Part shown: positions 45,249 through 53,461 of the stretch, one piece after another
How positions within the stretch are numbered: position 1 is the first letter of the stretch
Layout: every line of letters begins with the position of its first letter
Source: Mycobacterium sp. SVM_VP21
GTDB taxonomy: Bacteria; Actinomycetota; Actinomycetes; Mycobacteriales; Mycobacteriaceae
Direction: 5' to 3'
Assembly (NCBI GenBank): GCA_024758765.1
Contig: CP101406.1
Location: 1,240,001 to 1,304,000 of the forward strand
Length of the DNA: 64,000 nucleotides
The notes under the pieces: generated by a model
What the model was told of the DNA's origin: nothing
Database searches by the model: none
Seen by the model: the letters and a program-made list of their open reading frames with translations, nothing else
Program-made: the position numbers and the translations under genes

Positions 45249-45989
45249 TCAGGCGTTCATCCCGCCGTCAACGGTGATGCCGGTACCGGTGATGTTCCCG
45301 GCTGTCGGGCCGACCAAGAAGCCGACGGCCGATGCGATGTCGCCGACACGCGAATAGCGTCCAAGTGCCGTCAGCGCCGTCAGCCCGTCGGCGCCCGCAC
45401 TATCTGCCGGGTTCATATCGGTATCCGTCGGCCCCGGATGGACGAGGTTGACGGTGATTCCGCGTGGCCCGAGTTCGCGGGCCAAGCCGCGGGTGAAGGA
45501 CAGCAACGCAGATTTCGACATCGAATAGACCGTTGCGTAATCGATCGCCACCCGCTCCGCCAAACAGGATCCCAGCGAGACGATGCGGCCACCGTCGGGC
45601 AGATAGGCAAGCGCAGCCTGCGATGCCAACACCACCGAGCGGATGTTCACGGCGATCAGGTGGTCGATCTGCTCGAGGGTGGTCTCGACCAGTGGAGCCG
45701 AGTACAACACACCGGCGTTGTTCACCAGGATGTCCAGTCCGCCGATGTGCGAGACCGCGGCCGCCACCGACGACGTCACCGCAGCGGCGTCAGCGCTGTC
45801 GGCTTGGATTGCGACGGCCTTCCGTCCGAGCGACCGAATCCTGCCGGTCACCCTTGCTGCCGAATCGGTCGATCGCTGATACGTGATCGCGACGTCGGCG
45901 CCACGTGTGGCCAGTTCCACGGCGATCGCGGTGCCGATCCCGCGCGCGGCGCCGGTGACCAACGCTCGCTTTCCCGTCAGATCTGTCAT
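45249..45989 (-). CDS. SDR-family oxidoreductase
   Basis: The 246-aa protein starts at MTDLTGKRALVTG (ATG 45989, preceded by GGGAGG). It has TGAARGIG, DILVNNAGVL, SLGS with the catalytic Ser, the active site VYSMSKSAL (Tyr-x-x-x-Lys), and LVHPGPTDTDMN, GNITGTGITVDGGMNA at the end. It belongs to the classical 3-oxoacyl-ACP reductase-like group, in which substrate cannot be read from sequence. It is on the same strand as the old-yellow-enzyme operon, upstream by 215 bases in which I see no other gene. Confidence 0.88.
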   Translation of the reverse strand: MTDLTGKRALVTGAARGIGTAIAVELATRGADVAITYQRSTDSAARVTGRIRSLGRKAVAIQADSADAAAVTSSVAAAVSHIGGLDILVNNAGVLYSAPLVETTLEQIDHLIAVNIRSVVLASQAALAYLPDGGRIVSLGSCLAERVAIDYATVYSMSKSALLSFTRGLARELGPRGITVNLVHPGPTDTDMNPADSAGADGLTALTALGRYSRVGDIASAVGFLVGPTAGNITGTGITVDGGMNA

Positions 45990-46427
45990 CGGTTCCTCCC
46001 GCGCATGTCCGGCTTTCGGTATGAGCTTGCATCTTTGGTCGGCGTCAAACGAGTGGCGTATCTGCCTCAATACGAAAGGCTTTGGCCAATATCCGGGTCA
46101 CCGGCGATCAGCACGGGTACCACTGAGGTGGGCCACGAGCCAGCTGCACCTTTTCGCCGCTATGCACGCACGGCCCTTGATACCAACGAAGAAAGTTCTC
46201 ACCGGCGGGGTCAGGATCGGTTTCTGCGGACGCCACGCAGCCGCTGACGGTGCCGAGCCTGGGCGCAGCGTCAGTGCTGGCTGTCTTGCTCGCGGGGTCC
46301 GCCCGGGGCGTGGGGCGGGGGTGTGTTGTGGTCGGCGGACGCAGGGTGTAGCGAAGCGACCGACGCAGACGGGAGCGCCAGCGGACGGTAGCGCAAGGGA
46401 GCGGAGCGAAGCCCGGAGAGGAGCCCA

Positions 46428-46643
46428 CTACCAGCGCAGTGTGGTCAGCGTGGTTGGCCGGTGAGCTGCGTGAGTTGGGCGGCTATGGCTGGGGCTGCGG
46501 CCAGGGTGCTGGCGCAGGTGCTCGACGACGCGTCCATCGATCGCGTTGCGCTGACCGGCCAACTCCGCCAACTCGGCGAACCGCACCTCAAGGCGGCGGC
46601 CAGGAGCCAACCTGGCGATGCCAGCAGCGGCGGTCGACGACAT
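46428..46643 (-). pseudogene. Remnant of a DUF222/HNH (13E12-type) gene
   Basis: The minus strand reads MSSTAAAGIARLAPG, then RFAELAELAGQRNAIDGRVVE, words that occur at the N-terminus of some mycobacterial DUF222/HNH-nuclease (13E12 repeat) proteins. After about 45 residues the frame becomes Ser/His/Thr-rich and stops, with no HNH domain. A truncated, frameshifted relic of this multi-copy family is likely. The evidence is a short match from memory. Confidence 0.4.
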
Positions 46644-46711
46644 CACTTCATCATCGCAGCGCGGTGTGGCAAGTCCGGGCACGGCGATTGCCACGCAGGA
46701 GGAAATCCGCG

Positions 46712-46717
46712 TAATTT
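46712..46717 (+). promoter_or_regulatory. -10 box of the CDC48-like ATPase gene, leaderless
   Basis: TAATTT at 46712-46717 lies 6 bases before the GTG at 46724. The only GGAGG-like sequence is about 20 bases upstream, too far for normal initiation, so a leaderless start is likely. Confidence 0.45.
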
Positions 46718-46723
46718 GACCGG

Positions 46724-48916
46724 GTGAGTTCCTCCGAACAGCACGGAGAAGACCGTCGGATCGACACCTCCCGGCACCTGACGCTGATCGCCCGGCTCAA
46801 CACCTCCGCCGTCGACGCCCGCCGTGGCGTGGTTCGACTGCACCCCGAAGCGGTTGCCGCCCTAGGCATCCGGGAGTGGGACGCGGTGTCGCTGACGGGT
46901 TCTCGCACGACTTCGGCGGTGGCCGGGCTCACCGGATCGGATGCACCGACCGGCGTGGTGCTGCTCGACGACGTGACGCTGTCCAACGCGGGGCTACGTG
47001 ACGGCACCGAGGTGGTGGTGTCCGCGGTGACGGTCTACGGTGCCCGGTCGGTGACGTTGAGTGGCTCGACGCTGGCCTCGCAGAGTCTGTCGCCGAACAC
47101 CCTGCGCCAGGCCCTGCTGGGCAAGGTGATGACCGTCGGCGACGCGGTGTCCCTGCTGCCCCGCGACCTCGGCCCCGGCACGTCGACGTCGGCGGCCACC
47201 ACCGCCCTGGCGTCCTCGGTGGGGATCAGCTGGACCTCGGAGCTGCTGACCGTCACCGGGGTGGATCCCGCCGGACCGGTCAGCGTGCAGCCCAACTCAC
47301 TGGTCACCTTCGGCAACGGCACCACCGCGCCTGCGGCGACCGTCGCCAAGCCGGTCACCCCGGCCCGGATCGCGATCGATGAACTCAAGGGCTGCGAGGC
47401 CCAAGCCGCCAAGCTCGCGGAATGGCTCAAGCTCGCTCTCGACGAGCCCGAGCTGTTGAAGACCCTGCGGGCCGGAACGAATCTCGGTGTGCTGGTGTCG
47501 GGTCCGGCCGGGGTGGGAAAAACGACTCTGGTTCGGGCGGTATGTGAGGGCCGGCGGCTGATCGAGCTGGACGGCCCCGAGATCGGTGCGCTGGCCGCCG
47601 ACGAGCGGCTGGCCGCGGTGCGCTCGGCGGTGGCGCGGGTCTGCGACGGCGGCGGGGTGCTGCTGATCGCCGACGTGGACACCCTGCTGCCCGAACCAGC
47701 GGAACCGGTTGCGACCCTGATCCTGGCCGAACTGCGCAACACCGTGGCCACCGAAGGGGTGGCGTTCATCGCGACCTCGGCGCTGCCCGACCATGTCGAT
47801 CCCCGGCTGCGGGCCCCGGAGTTGTGCGATCGCGAGATCCGGCTGAGCCTGCCCGACGGCGCGACCCGGGCTGCGCTGCTGGCCACCCTGCTGATCTCGG
47901 TTCCCACGGCAGACCTGACGCTGAGTGAGATCGCCGAGCGCACACCGGGTTTCGTGGCCGCTGATCTTGCGGCACTGGTCCGGGAAGCGGCACTGCGGGC
48001 GGCGTCGCGGGCCAGCGACAACGACGAGGCGCCCAAGCTCACCCAGGAAGACCTGATCGGGGCGCTCAGCGTGATCCGTCCGCTGTCGCGTTCGGCGGCC
48101 GCCGAGGTGTCGGTCGGCTCGGTCACCCTCGACGACGTCGGGGACATGGTAGCCACCAAACAGGCGCTGACCGAGGCGATCCTGTGGCCCCTGCAGCATC
48201 CGGACACCTTCACCCGGCTCGGCGTCGATCCCCCGCACGGTGTGCTGCTCTACGGCCCGCCGGGGTGCGGCAAGACGTTCATCGTGCGGGCCCTGGCCGG
48301 CTCCGGGCGGGTCAGCGTGCATGCCGTCAAAGGTGCGGAGCTGATGGACAAGTGGGTGGGCAGCAGTGAGCGGGCGGTGCGGGATCTGTTCCAGCGCGCC
48401 CGCGATTCGGCACCGTCGCTGGTGTTCCTCGACGAGATCGACGCACTGGCACCGCGGCGCGGACAGAGTTTCGACTCCGGGGTGACCGACCGGGTGGTGG
48501 CCGCGCTGCTCACCGAGCTCGACGGCGCCAACCCGCTGCGCGACGTGGTGGTGGTGGGAGCCACCAACCGTCCCGAGCTGATCGACCCGGCCCTGACCCG
48601 GCCGGGTCGGCTGGAGAAGCTGGTGTTCGTCGAGCCGCCGGACGCCGATGCCCGCCGGCAGATCCTGCGGGTGGCCGGCAAATCGGTGCCCCTGCACGAC
48701 GATGTCGATCTCGATGCGCTGGCCGCCGACCTGGACGGCTACAGCGCCGCCGACTGTGTGGCGCTGCTGCGGGAGGCGGCGCTGACCGCGATGCGGCGGT
48801 CCATCGATGCCGCCGACGTGACGATGGACGACGTCGCCGCGGCCCGCGAAAATATCCGTCCCTCACTGGATCCCGCCCAAATAGACGCACTGCGTTCCTT
48901 CGCCGGCAACCGCTAG
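46724..48916 (+). CDS. CDC48/p97-like double AAA ATPase (Rv0435c-like)
   Basis: The 730-aa protein has an N-terminal double-psi barrel-like domain (LIARLNTSAVDARRGVVRLH, to ~200) and two AAA modules. The first has SGPAGVGKTTLVRA near residue 260 and a degenerate Walker B (LLIADVDTLLP). The second has GPPGCGKTFIVRALAG near 510, KWVGSSERAVRDLFQRAR, LVFLDEIDALAPRRG, VGATNRPELIDPALTRPGRL and GYSAADCVALLREAAL, all intact. This is the plan of archaeal VAT and eukaryotic p97 unfoldases, and the size equals Rv0435c (728 aa). Unfolding of protein substrates is inferred; the bacterial partner is unknown. It follows pssA in the M. tuberculosis order, but a 10-kb block separates them here. Confidence 0.92.
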   Translation: MSSSEQHGEDRRIDTSRHLTLIARLNTSAVDARRGVVRLHPEAVAALGIREWDAVSLTGSRTTSAVAGLTGSDAPTGVVLLDDVTLSNAGLRDGTEVVVSAVTVYGARSVTLSGSTLASQSLSPNTLRQALLGKVMTVGDAVSLLPRDLGPGTSTSAATTALASSVGISWTSELLTVTGVDPAGPVSVQPNSLVTFGNGTTAPAATVAKPVTPARIAIDELKGCEAQAAKLAEWLKLALDEPELLKTLRAGTNLGVLVSGPAGVGKTTLVRAVCEGRRLIELDGPEIGALAADERLAAVRSAVARVCDGGGVLLIADVDTLLPEPAEPVATLILAELRNTVATEGVAFIATSALPDHVDPRLRAPELCDREIRLSLPDGATRAALLATLLISVPTADLTLSEIAERTPGFVAADLAALVREAALRAASRASDNDEAPKLTQEDLIGALSVIRPLSRSAAAEVSVGSVTLDDVGDMVATKQALTEAILWPLQHPDTFTRLGVDPPHGVLLYGPPGCGKTFIVRALAGSGRVSVHAVKGAELMDKWVGSSERAVRDLFQRARDSAPSLVFLDEIDALAPRRGQSFDSGVTDRVVAALLTELDGANPLRDVVVVGATNRPELIDPALTRPGRLEKLVFVEPPDADARRQILRVAGKSVPLHDDVDLDALAADLDGYSAADCVALLREAALTAMRRSIDAADVTMDDVAAARENIRPSLDPAQIDALRSFAGNR

Positions 48917-48926
48917 CGCGCCGAGG

Positions 48927-49727
48927 TCAGGAGACCTCGACCAGCGCCGCCAGCCGCGACAACGAGGCCGCGAGTTTGTCCGCGGTAGTGGCCCGGGCCC
49001 GGGCGAGACGCTTGGGATCAGACAACTCCGACCAGTCATAAGTGTGCGTGACCCGGGTGCGTGCCGGACCCAGCGGCTCAAGCTCCCAGCGCCACAGATG
49101 CCCCGGCGGCGTACCGCCGGGCTCGGCCGGGCGCCACGCGATACGGCGTCCGTCCTCGAACTCCACCACGTGATTCTCCCGGTCCCAGCCCAGCGTCAGG
49201 GTCATGGTGAAGACGTCCCCGACCCCGCGAACCCGTTGTCCGGGTTGAGCTTCGGCGAGATTGGCATTGCCGTCCCAGCGCGGCTGGCGCGCCGGATCGG
49301 CGATAAACTCGAAGATCAGCGGCGCCGGCGCCGCGATGACCCTGCTGGCACTGACGATCTTGGCCGGCAGCGGCGATCCGACGCGGTGCGCGGTGCCCTC
49401 GGGATCGACGTAGGCGAATTCCCTGATCCCATAGTCGGTGTCGACCGGTTCGACAAAGCGTCCCGGCACTCCCGTCACCGTCCATTGCGCATAGAGCGCA
49501 TCGGCGTCGTCGACGTAGAAATACACACTGGCCGCGGTGCGCAGCGGATCGTGCTCGGCCCACTCGGACACATGCAGCGACACCGGCCCGCGATCGGCGA
49601 ATCCGTACCGGGCCGGCCCCTGGTAGGTGCGCACGGTGAAGCCGAGCCGGCGGTAGCGGTCCAAGGTGGCGTCGAGGTCTCGCACCGGAATGATCGGCGC
49701 GACCGACGTGAACCCAACCTCAGACAT
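48927..49727 (-). CDS. Fusion of VOC (glyoxalase-fold) and SRPBCC domains
   Basis: The 266-aa protein starts at MSEVGFTSVAPIIPVRD. Residues 1-125 are a VOC domain (DLDATLDRYRRLGF, VSLHVSEW, SVYFYVDDADALYAQW, IREFAYVDPEGTAHRVG), as in bleomycin-resistance and glyoxalase-like proteins. Residues 130-266 are an SRPBCC/polyketide cyclase-like lipid-binding domain (ASRVIAAPAPLIFEFIADPARQPRWDGN, THTYDWSELSD). No break or stop lies between the two. Each alone binds small hydrophobic molecules, so the pair may act on one ligand. It is divergent from the AraC gene at 49762. I know no named protein of this order. Confidence 0.8.
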   Translation of the reverse strand: MSEVGFTSVAPIIPVRDLDATLDRYRRLGFTVRTYQGPARYGFADRGPVSLHVSEWAEHDPLRTAASVYFYVDDADALYAQWTVTGVPGRFVEPVDTDYGIREFAYVDPEGTAHRVGSPLPAKIVSASRVIAAPAPLIFEFIADPARQPRWDGNANLAEAQPGQRVRGVGDVFTMTLTLGWDRENHVVEFEDGRRIAWRPAEPGGTPPGHLWRWELEPLGPARTRVTHTYDWSELSDPKRLARARATTADKLAASLSRLAALVEVS

Positions 49728-49761
49728 ATCGAGAGCGTACGTTGATGCGTGGTGACGGCTG

Positions 49762-50526
49762 ATGTACCAGGAATTTCGCCCCGAACAGCGGCTCCGAGAG
49801 TTCGTGGAATGCGGCTGGGTGCTGCCGGCTCCGAGCGACCGGGCGACTCGGGTCTTGCCCGACGGCTGCGTGGACCTGTTCGTGACCGGGCGCGGCGAGA
49901 TCCTGGTTGCCGGACCCGCCACGCGCCACTACGAGGTGTCTTCTGACACCGAGGGAGTGCTGGCCGGCCTGCGGTTGCGCCCGGGCGCGGTTGGCAGTGT
50001 GCTGGGGCGGCCCGCCGGCGAGTTGCGAGATGCGCGCATTCCGTTCGACTCCGAGTTCGGCGCCGATGGCCGGCGAGCGGTCGAGAAGCTGTTCGGCACA
50101 CCATCGCCCAGACAGCGGACGGGGTTGTTGGAAAACCTGCTCGCCGCCTACCTCACGAACGTCGATCCGCTGCTGGACCGGCCGATCGCCCACGCGGTAC
50201 AGATCCTGCGCCGGCGGCCCGACCTGCCGGTGACCATGTTGGCCGCCGAGGTCGGTTTCAGCGAGCGGCAGTTGCGCCGCCGTTTCGACGCCGCGGTCGG
50301 CTACGGCCCCAAACGCTTGAGTCGGGTGCTGCGTTTTCAGCGACTGCTGGAGTTGCTGCACGCCACCGACGGGCCGCCGCGCTGGGCCGAGCTGGCGATG
50401 GCATCCGGATATGCCGACCAGTCCCACATGATCAACGAGTGCGTGGCGCTGGCTGGCGTTCCACCGACGGCGCTGCCGGCCGGCGCGTCCGTTTCCTCCA
50501 ATACCGCAGAACCCCGATCGCCCTAG
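49762..50526 (+). CDS. AraC-family transcriptional regulator
   Basis: The 254-aa protein has an N-terminal domain starting YQEFRPEQRLREFVECGWVL with LPDGCVDLFV and VAGPATRHYEV, typical of the DUF6597-type sensor of AraC proteins. The C-terminal AraC helix-turn-helix spans 145-235 (VTMLAAEVGFSERQLRRRF and WAELAMASGYADQSHMINE). It is divergent from the VOC-SRPBCC gene, 34 bases away, and is followed after 9 bases by the SnoaL-like gene on the same strand. Confidence 0.88.
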   Translation: MYQEFRPEQRLREFVECGWVLPAPSDRATRVLPDGCVDLFVTGRGEILVAGPATRHYEVSSDTEGVLAGLRLRPGAVGSVLGRPAGELRDARIPFDSEFGADGRRAVEKLFGTPSPRQRTGLLENLLAAYLTNVDPLLDRPIAHAVQILRRRPDLPVTMLAAEVGFSERQLRRRFDAAVGYGPKRLSRVLRFQRLLELLHATDGPPRWAELAMASGYADQSHMINECVALAGVPPTALPAGASVSSNTAEPRSP

Positions 50527-50535
50527 CCTTCCACC

Positions 50536-50967
50536 ATGACCGATCCGAAAACCCTCGCCCGCCAAACCTTTCGGATTATCGAGGCCGGCGACGAAGACTT
50601 GGCCCAGCGAATCATCGCACCCGACTTCATCAACCGTGAGGCCGACGACGATCCGGAGGACGTCGCGCGCCAACAGCACGGCCCGGCGGGATTTCTCGCC
50701 ACCAGCCAATGGTTACGCGACGCGTTCTCCAACCTGCGATTCGAGCTGCAGGAGAATCTTGCCGAGGACGACACGGTCATCACCGTGGCCACGATGACCG
50801 GCCAACACACCGGAGTGTTCAACGGCATCGCTCCCACCGGCACGACGATCCACCACAAACAGGTGCACATCTTCAAAGTCGCCGACGGCCAGATCACCCA
50901 GCATCGGGCCGTCCGAGACGACCTGGGCTTGTTGCTTCAGCTCGGCTGGCGGCCCGGCGGTCCATAG
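50536..50967 (+). CDS. SnoaL-like (NTF2-fold) protein
   Basis: The 143-aa protein shows the ester-cyclase/SnoaL pattern: ARQTFRIIEAGDEDLAQRIIAPDFINRE at the start, GFLATSQWLRDAFSNLRFELQENLAEDDTV in the middle, and GTTIHHKQVHIFKVADGQITQHRAVRDDLGLL at the end. These cone-shaped folds bind small hydrophobic substrates, and the function here is open. Its end overlaps the convergent TetR gene by 31 bases. It probably shares a transcript with the AraC gene. Confidence 0.8.
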   Translation: MTDPKTLARQTFRIIEAGDEDLAQRIIAPDFINREADDDPEDVARQQHGPAGFLATSQWLRDAFSNLRFELQENLAEDDTVITVATMTGQHTGVFNGIAPTGTTIHHKQVHIFKVADGQITQHRAVRDDLGLLLQLGWRPGGP

Positions 50968-51545
50968 CCGCCCAGCAGCGCACGCGCCGCGGCTGCGACA
51001 TCGGCTTCCAGCCAGGACGGCATCTCGTCGTCGTAGGCATGTCGGCGCACGGCCGCGTACGGCAGGTCCGCGACGGCCCGGGCGACGGCGTGCGTCGACC
51101 TCGGGTCATCGCTGCCGTAGAGCTCCCGGGCCAGCTCGTCGACCCGTTGCAGCAGCGGTGCGTTCATCGCCGACAGCGTCTGCTGAAACGTCGCATCCGG
51201 TGCCCCGTCAAGCAGGTCGCCGGGCCGGACCGTCAACAGCAGCCGGGCATCGTCGGGCAATTCGCGGGCAAAGCGGACCGCGGCCACCGCCATCGCCACG
51301 GCGGTGTCCGTGGGCGTGCTGCCCGCGGCGTCCAACGCCCGCGATTGAAAACGTTCCAGGGCACGCAGCCAGGTCGCGGCCAGGATCCCGTCGCGGTTGC
51401 CGAACCGGTGATACAGCGTGCCCGCCGGCGCGCCGCTGGCCTTGGCGATTGCGGCGACGCTGGCCGCACGCGGGCCTTCGGTCAGCACCAGGGCGCGCGT
51501 CGCGTCGAGGATCGCATCGGTTTCATGCTTTCGCGGAGGTGCCAC
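50937..51545 (-). CDS. TetR-family transcriptional regulator
   Basis: The 202-aa protein has a TetR helix-turn-helix (ILDATRALVLTEGPRAASVAAIAKASGAPAGTLYHRFGNRDGIL, residues 12-55) and a ligand domain with a terminal helix that would mediate dimerisation. It starts with GTG at 51545. It is divergent from the SRPBCC gene at 51567, 21 bases away, and probably represses it and its own expression. Confidence 0.88.
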   Translation of the reverse strand: MAPPRKHETDAILDATRALVLTEGPRAASVAAIAKASGAPAGTLYHRFGNRDGILAATWLRALERFQSRALDAAGSTPTDTAVAMAVAAVRFARELPDDARLLLTVRPGDLLDGAPDATFQQTLSAMNAPLLQRVDELARELYGSDDPRSTHAVARAVADLPYAAVRRHAYDDEMPSWLEADVAAAARALLGGYGPPGRQPS

Positions 51546-51566
51546 AATCTAGTACAGTCCTTCTAT

Positions 51567-51956
51567 ATGGAACGATTACCCTATATCGATGAGCATGCCA
51601 TAACGATCGACGCAACAGCGGCAGAGACATGGTCGGCGCTGCTGGCGGTGATGTGCCGCGACCCCGCCGATCCGACGACGGTGCCGTTCGGGTTCGCCCT
51701 CGACGAGGCGAGCCAACCGCGGCGGTTCGTCTTGAAGGGCCGGCATCCGTTCGCGGTGTATCGCTGGGTGTTCGAGTTGGACGATCTGGGCCCCCGGCGC
51801 ACCCGGGTGCGTTCGCAGACCTGGGCGGCATTTCCGGGGCTCCACGGCAAGGTCTACCGCGCCCTGGTGATCGGCAGCGGCGGCCATCGCGTGGTGGTGC
51901 GGCTGATGCTTCGGCGTATCGCCGCCGCGGTGCGGCCGTCCGCTGCGGCCCGGTAG
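51567..51956 (+). CDS. SRPBCC-like small protein, DUF2867-type
   Basis: The 129-aa protein starts MERLPYIDEHAITIDATAAETWSALLAVM and has a lipocalin-like helix-grip pattern (FVLKGRHPFAVYRWVFELDDLG, TRVRSQTWAAFPGLHGKVYRALVIGSGGHR). The first ATG is used because a TACAGT -10 box lies 8 bases upstream and no ribosome binding site is seen. The larger open frame reading through the SnoaL and TetR genes is not real. The gene lies next to the divergent TetR regulator. The function is unknown. Confidence 0.7.
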   Translation: MERLPYIDEHAITIDATAAETWSALLAVMCRDPADPTTVPFGFALDEASQPRRFVLKGRHPFAVYRWVFELDDLGPRRTRVRSQTWAAFPGLHGKVYRALVIGSGGHRVVVRLMLRRIAAAVRPSAAAR

Positions 51957-52178
51957 CGGCCGACGAATCCCGCTACAGCACTGGGCTTCCGATCGCCGTC
52001 GATAGCCCTGTGTCACGGCGCATCGCCGACGCGGATCCGCTGTTCACCGACCACTGTGCGCAACTGTTCCTTGATGCCGGCGCCGAACGTGGCTGGCGGC
52101 CGCTAGCAGCCAAAGAAATCGGGTGCATCGGCCGCGGTCCGCGCGGTACCTTCGGCTGTCCGAAAGACGAAAGAGAAC

Positions 52179-53405
52179 ATGCGCACCGACACGATGCCTG
52201 AACGGCTGCTGGGCGCCCGCCGGTCGTTCATTCTCGCGACCACCGTCGCGATGGCCAGCGCCGGACTGTGGGTGCCGCTCATCTTCTTGTTCTTCACCCT
52301 CGGGCGCGGGCTGCCACTGACCGGGACCGGCGTCGCCGCCACCCTCGGCAATACCGGCGCACTGGTCCTGGGGGTGCTGGTGTCGGGGCGCACGGTTGAC
52401 CGGTTGGGTCCGTTTCGGACCATGGCGCTGGCCGGCGTCGGGGCCTCCGGCGCCTTCCTGGGCTTCCTGTGCACCCACACCCTGGCCCAGGTCGCGGTGT
52501 TCTCGTTCGCCGCAGCTCTGAGCGCGAACCTGTTCTTCACCGCCGATCCCGAAGCCGTCCGGCGGCTGACCCGCGACCACGACGACCGCACCCAGATGTT
52601 CGCGCTGCTCACCTCGGTTCGGGTACTCGGGTTCGGTCTCGGCGCACTGGCCGCGACCGCGGGCCTGGCCATCGACCGGAACGGCGAATGGTTCTGGACC
52701 ACATTGGTGGCGACCATCGCGGCAGGTGAACTCATCACCGGCCTGCTGTTCTGGCGGCTGCGCTGGATCGACCAGACCGTCACCGGCGACCAGTCGCCGG
52801 AAGGCGAGCCGCCGCGCTACCGCGATGTGTTGCGCCAGGGCGCCTTCATGGCCTTCGTCGCCGGCGTGTTCGTCATCGCGCTGACCACCATCGGGATGGA
52901 TACGGCACTGCCGCTGTTCATGCTGTCGGTGGGACTGCCCGCCTGGTCTACGACGGTGGCTTATCTCTTCATCTGTGTCATGGTCGCGGTGGCGGCGCGC
53001 TGGGTTGCCCGGATCGGTACCCGGGTGCCGCACCTTCGGATCCTGACCTGGTCGACGGCGCTGTGCGCGGTCAGTTTCCTGGTGATCGACCTGCTAGCCG
53101 GTATCCAAAATGCCGGACCGGCAATCCTTTTCACTGTTCTTGCTGCGGGGCTGACGTTGTTCAGTGTGTCCGACGCGGCGGGCAACGCGCTGAGCGCAAA
53201 CATCATGCTGACGTTCGCACCCGAGGAGTCGTCCGGACGACACGCCTCGCTGCTGCAGACGGCATGGGCCGCCGCGACCGCCGTTGCGCCCGGCTTGTAC
53301 GCCGCCCTGTTCTCCGCGGGGCGCATCCTGCCCTGGCTGGCCAGTTCGGCGCTGCTGGCCGCAGCGGCGGCGGTATTCGGCGCGGTGCACGTCAGAACCC
53401 GTTGA
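52179..53405 (+). CDS. Major facilitator superfamily transporter
   Basis: The 408-aa protein has about 12 hydrophobic segments, including MASAGLWVPLIFLFFTLG, VGASGAFLGFLCTHTL, VAVFSFAAALSANLFF, LITGLLFWRLRW, MAFVAGVFVIALTTIGM and LPWLASSALLAAAAAVFG. A loop motif GRTVDRLGPFRTM after the second helix matches the MFS motif A position. The substrate is not known; drug or metabolite efflux is common in this superfamily. The start may be ATG 52179 or ATG 52194. The upstream 220 bases show no gene. Its TGA lies inside the 61-bp palindrome copy 2. Confidence 0.85.
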   Translation: MRTDTMPERLLGARRSFILATTVAMASAGLWVPLIFLFFTLGRGLPLTGTGVAATLGNTGALVLGVLVSGRTVDRLGPFRTMALAGVGASGAFLGFLCTHTLAQVAVFSFAAALSANLFFTADPEAVRRLTRDHDDRTQMFALLTSVRVLGFGLGALAATAGLAIDRNGEWFWTTLVATIAAGELITGLLFWRLRWIDQTVTGDQSPEGEPPRYRDVLRQGAFMAFVAGVFVIALTTIGMDTALPLFMLSVGLPAWSTTVAYLFICVMVAVAARWVARIGTRVPHLRILTWSTALCAVSFLVIDLLAGIQNAGPAILFTVLAAGLTLFSVSDAAGNALSANIMLTFAPEESSGRHASLLQTAWAAATAVAPGLYAALFSAGRILPWLASSALLAAAAAVFGAVHVRTR

Positions 53406-53461
53406 CTCTGCGCTGAGGGCGGGCCTCACTCGCACTTTGCCGCCCTGGACGCAGAGTCAAC
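53401..53461. repeat. 61-bp dispersed palindrome, copy 2 (bidirectional terminator-like)
   Basis: The arms start GTTGACTCTGCG and end CGCAGAGTCAAC with the loop CACTCGCACTTT, as in copy 1 at 17156-17216. The inner stem is AGGGCGG/CCGCCCT here and ACGGCGCA/TGCGCCGT there, so bases changed on both sides while pairing was kept. It contains the stop codons of the converging MFS and LON-domain genes, where it could end transcription from both sides. Confidence 0.75.

Larger units (their letters stand above)
45990..46723. other. 734-bp intergenic region with a gene remnant
   Basis: The only coding trace is the HNH/13E12-type fragment at 46428-46643. Bases 46330-46425 are a stretch rich in AGCGAAGC/GGAGCG words that looks like degenerate end-of-gene sequence. 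Nothing else is recognised. Confidence 0.5.

Noticed and set aside
51629..52201. A 190-codon frame over the SRPBCC gene and the following gap
   Set aside because: Its first part is antisense-like in composition against the SRPBCC frame. Only the short segment 51990-52170 looks protein-like, and it has no start or known family.
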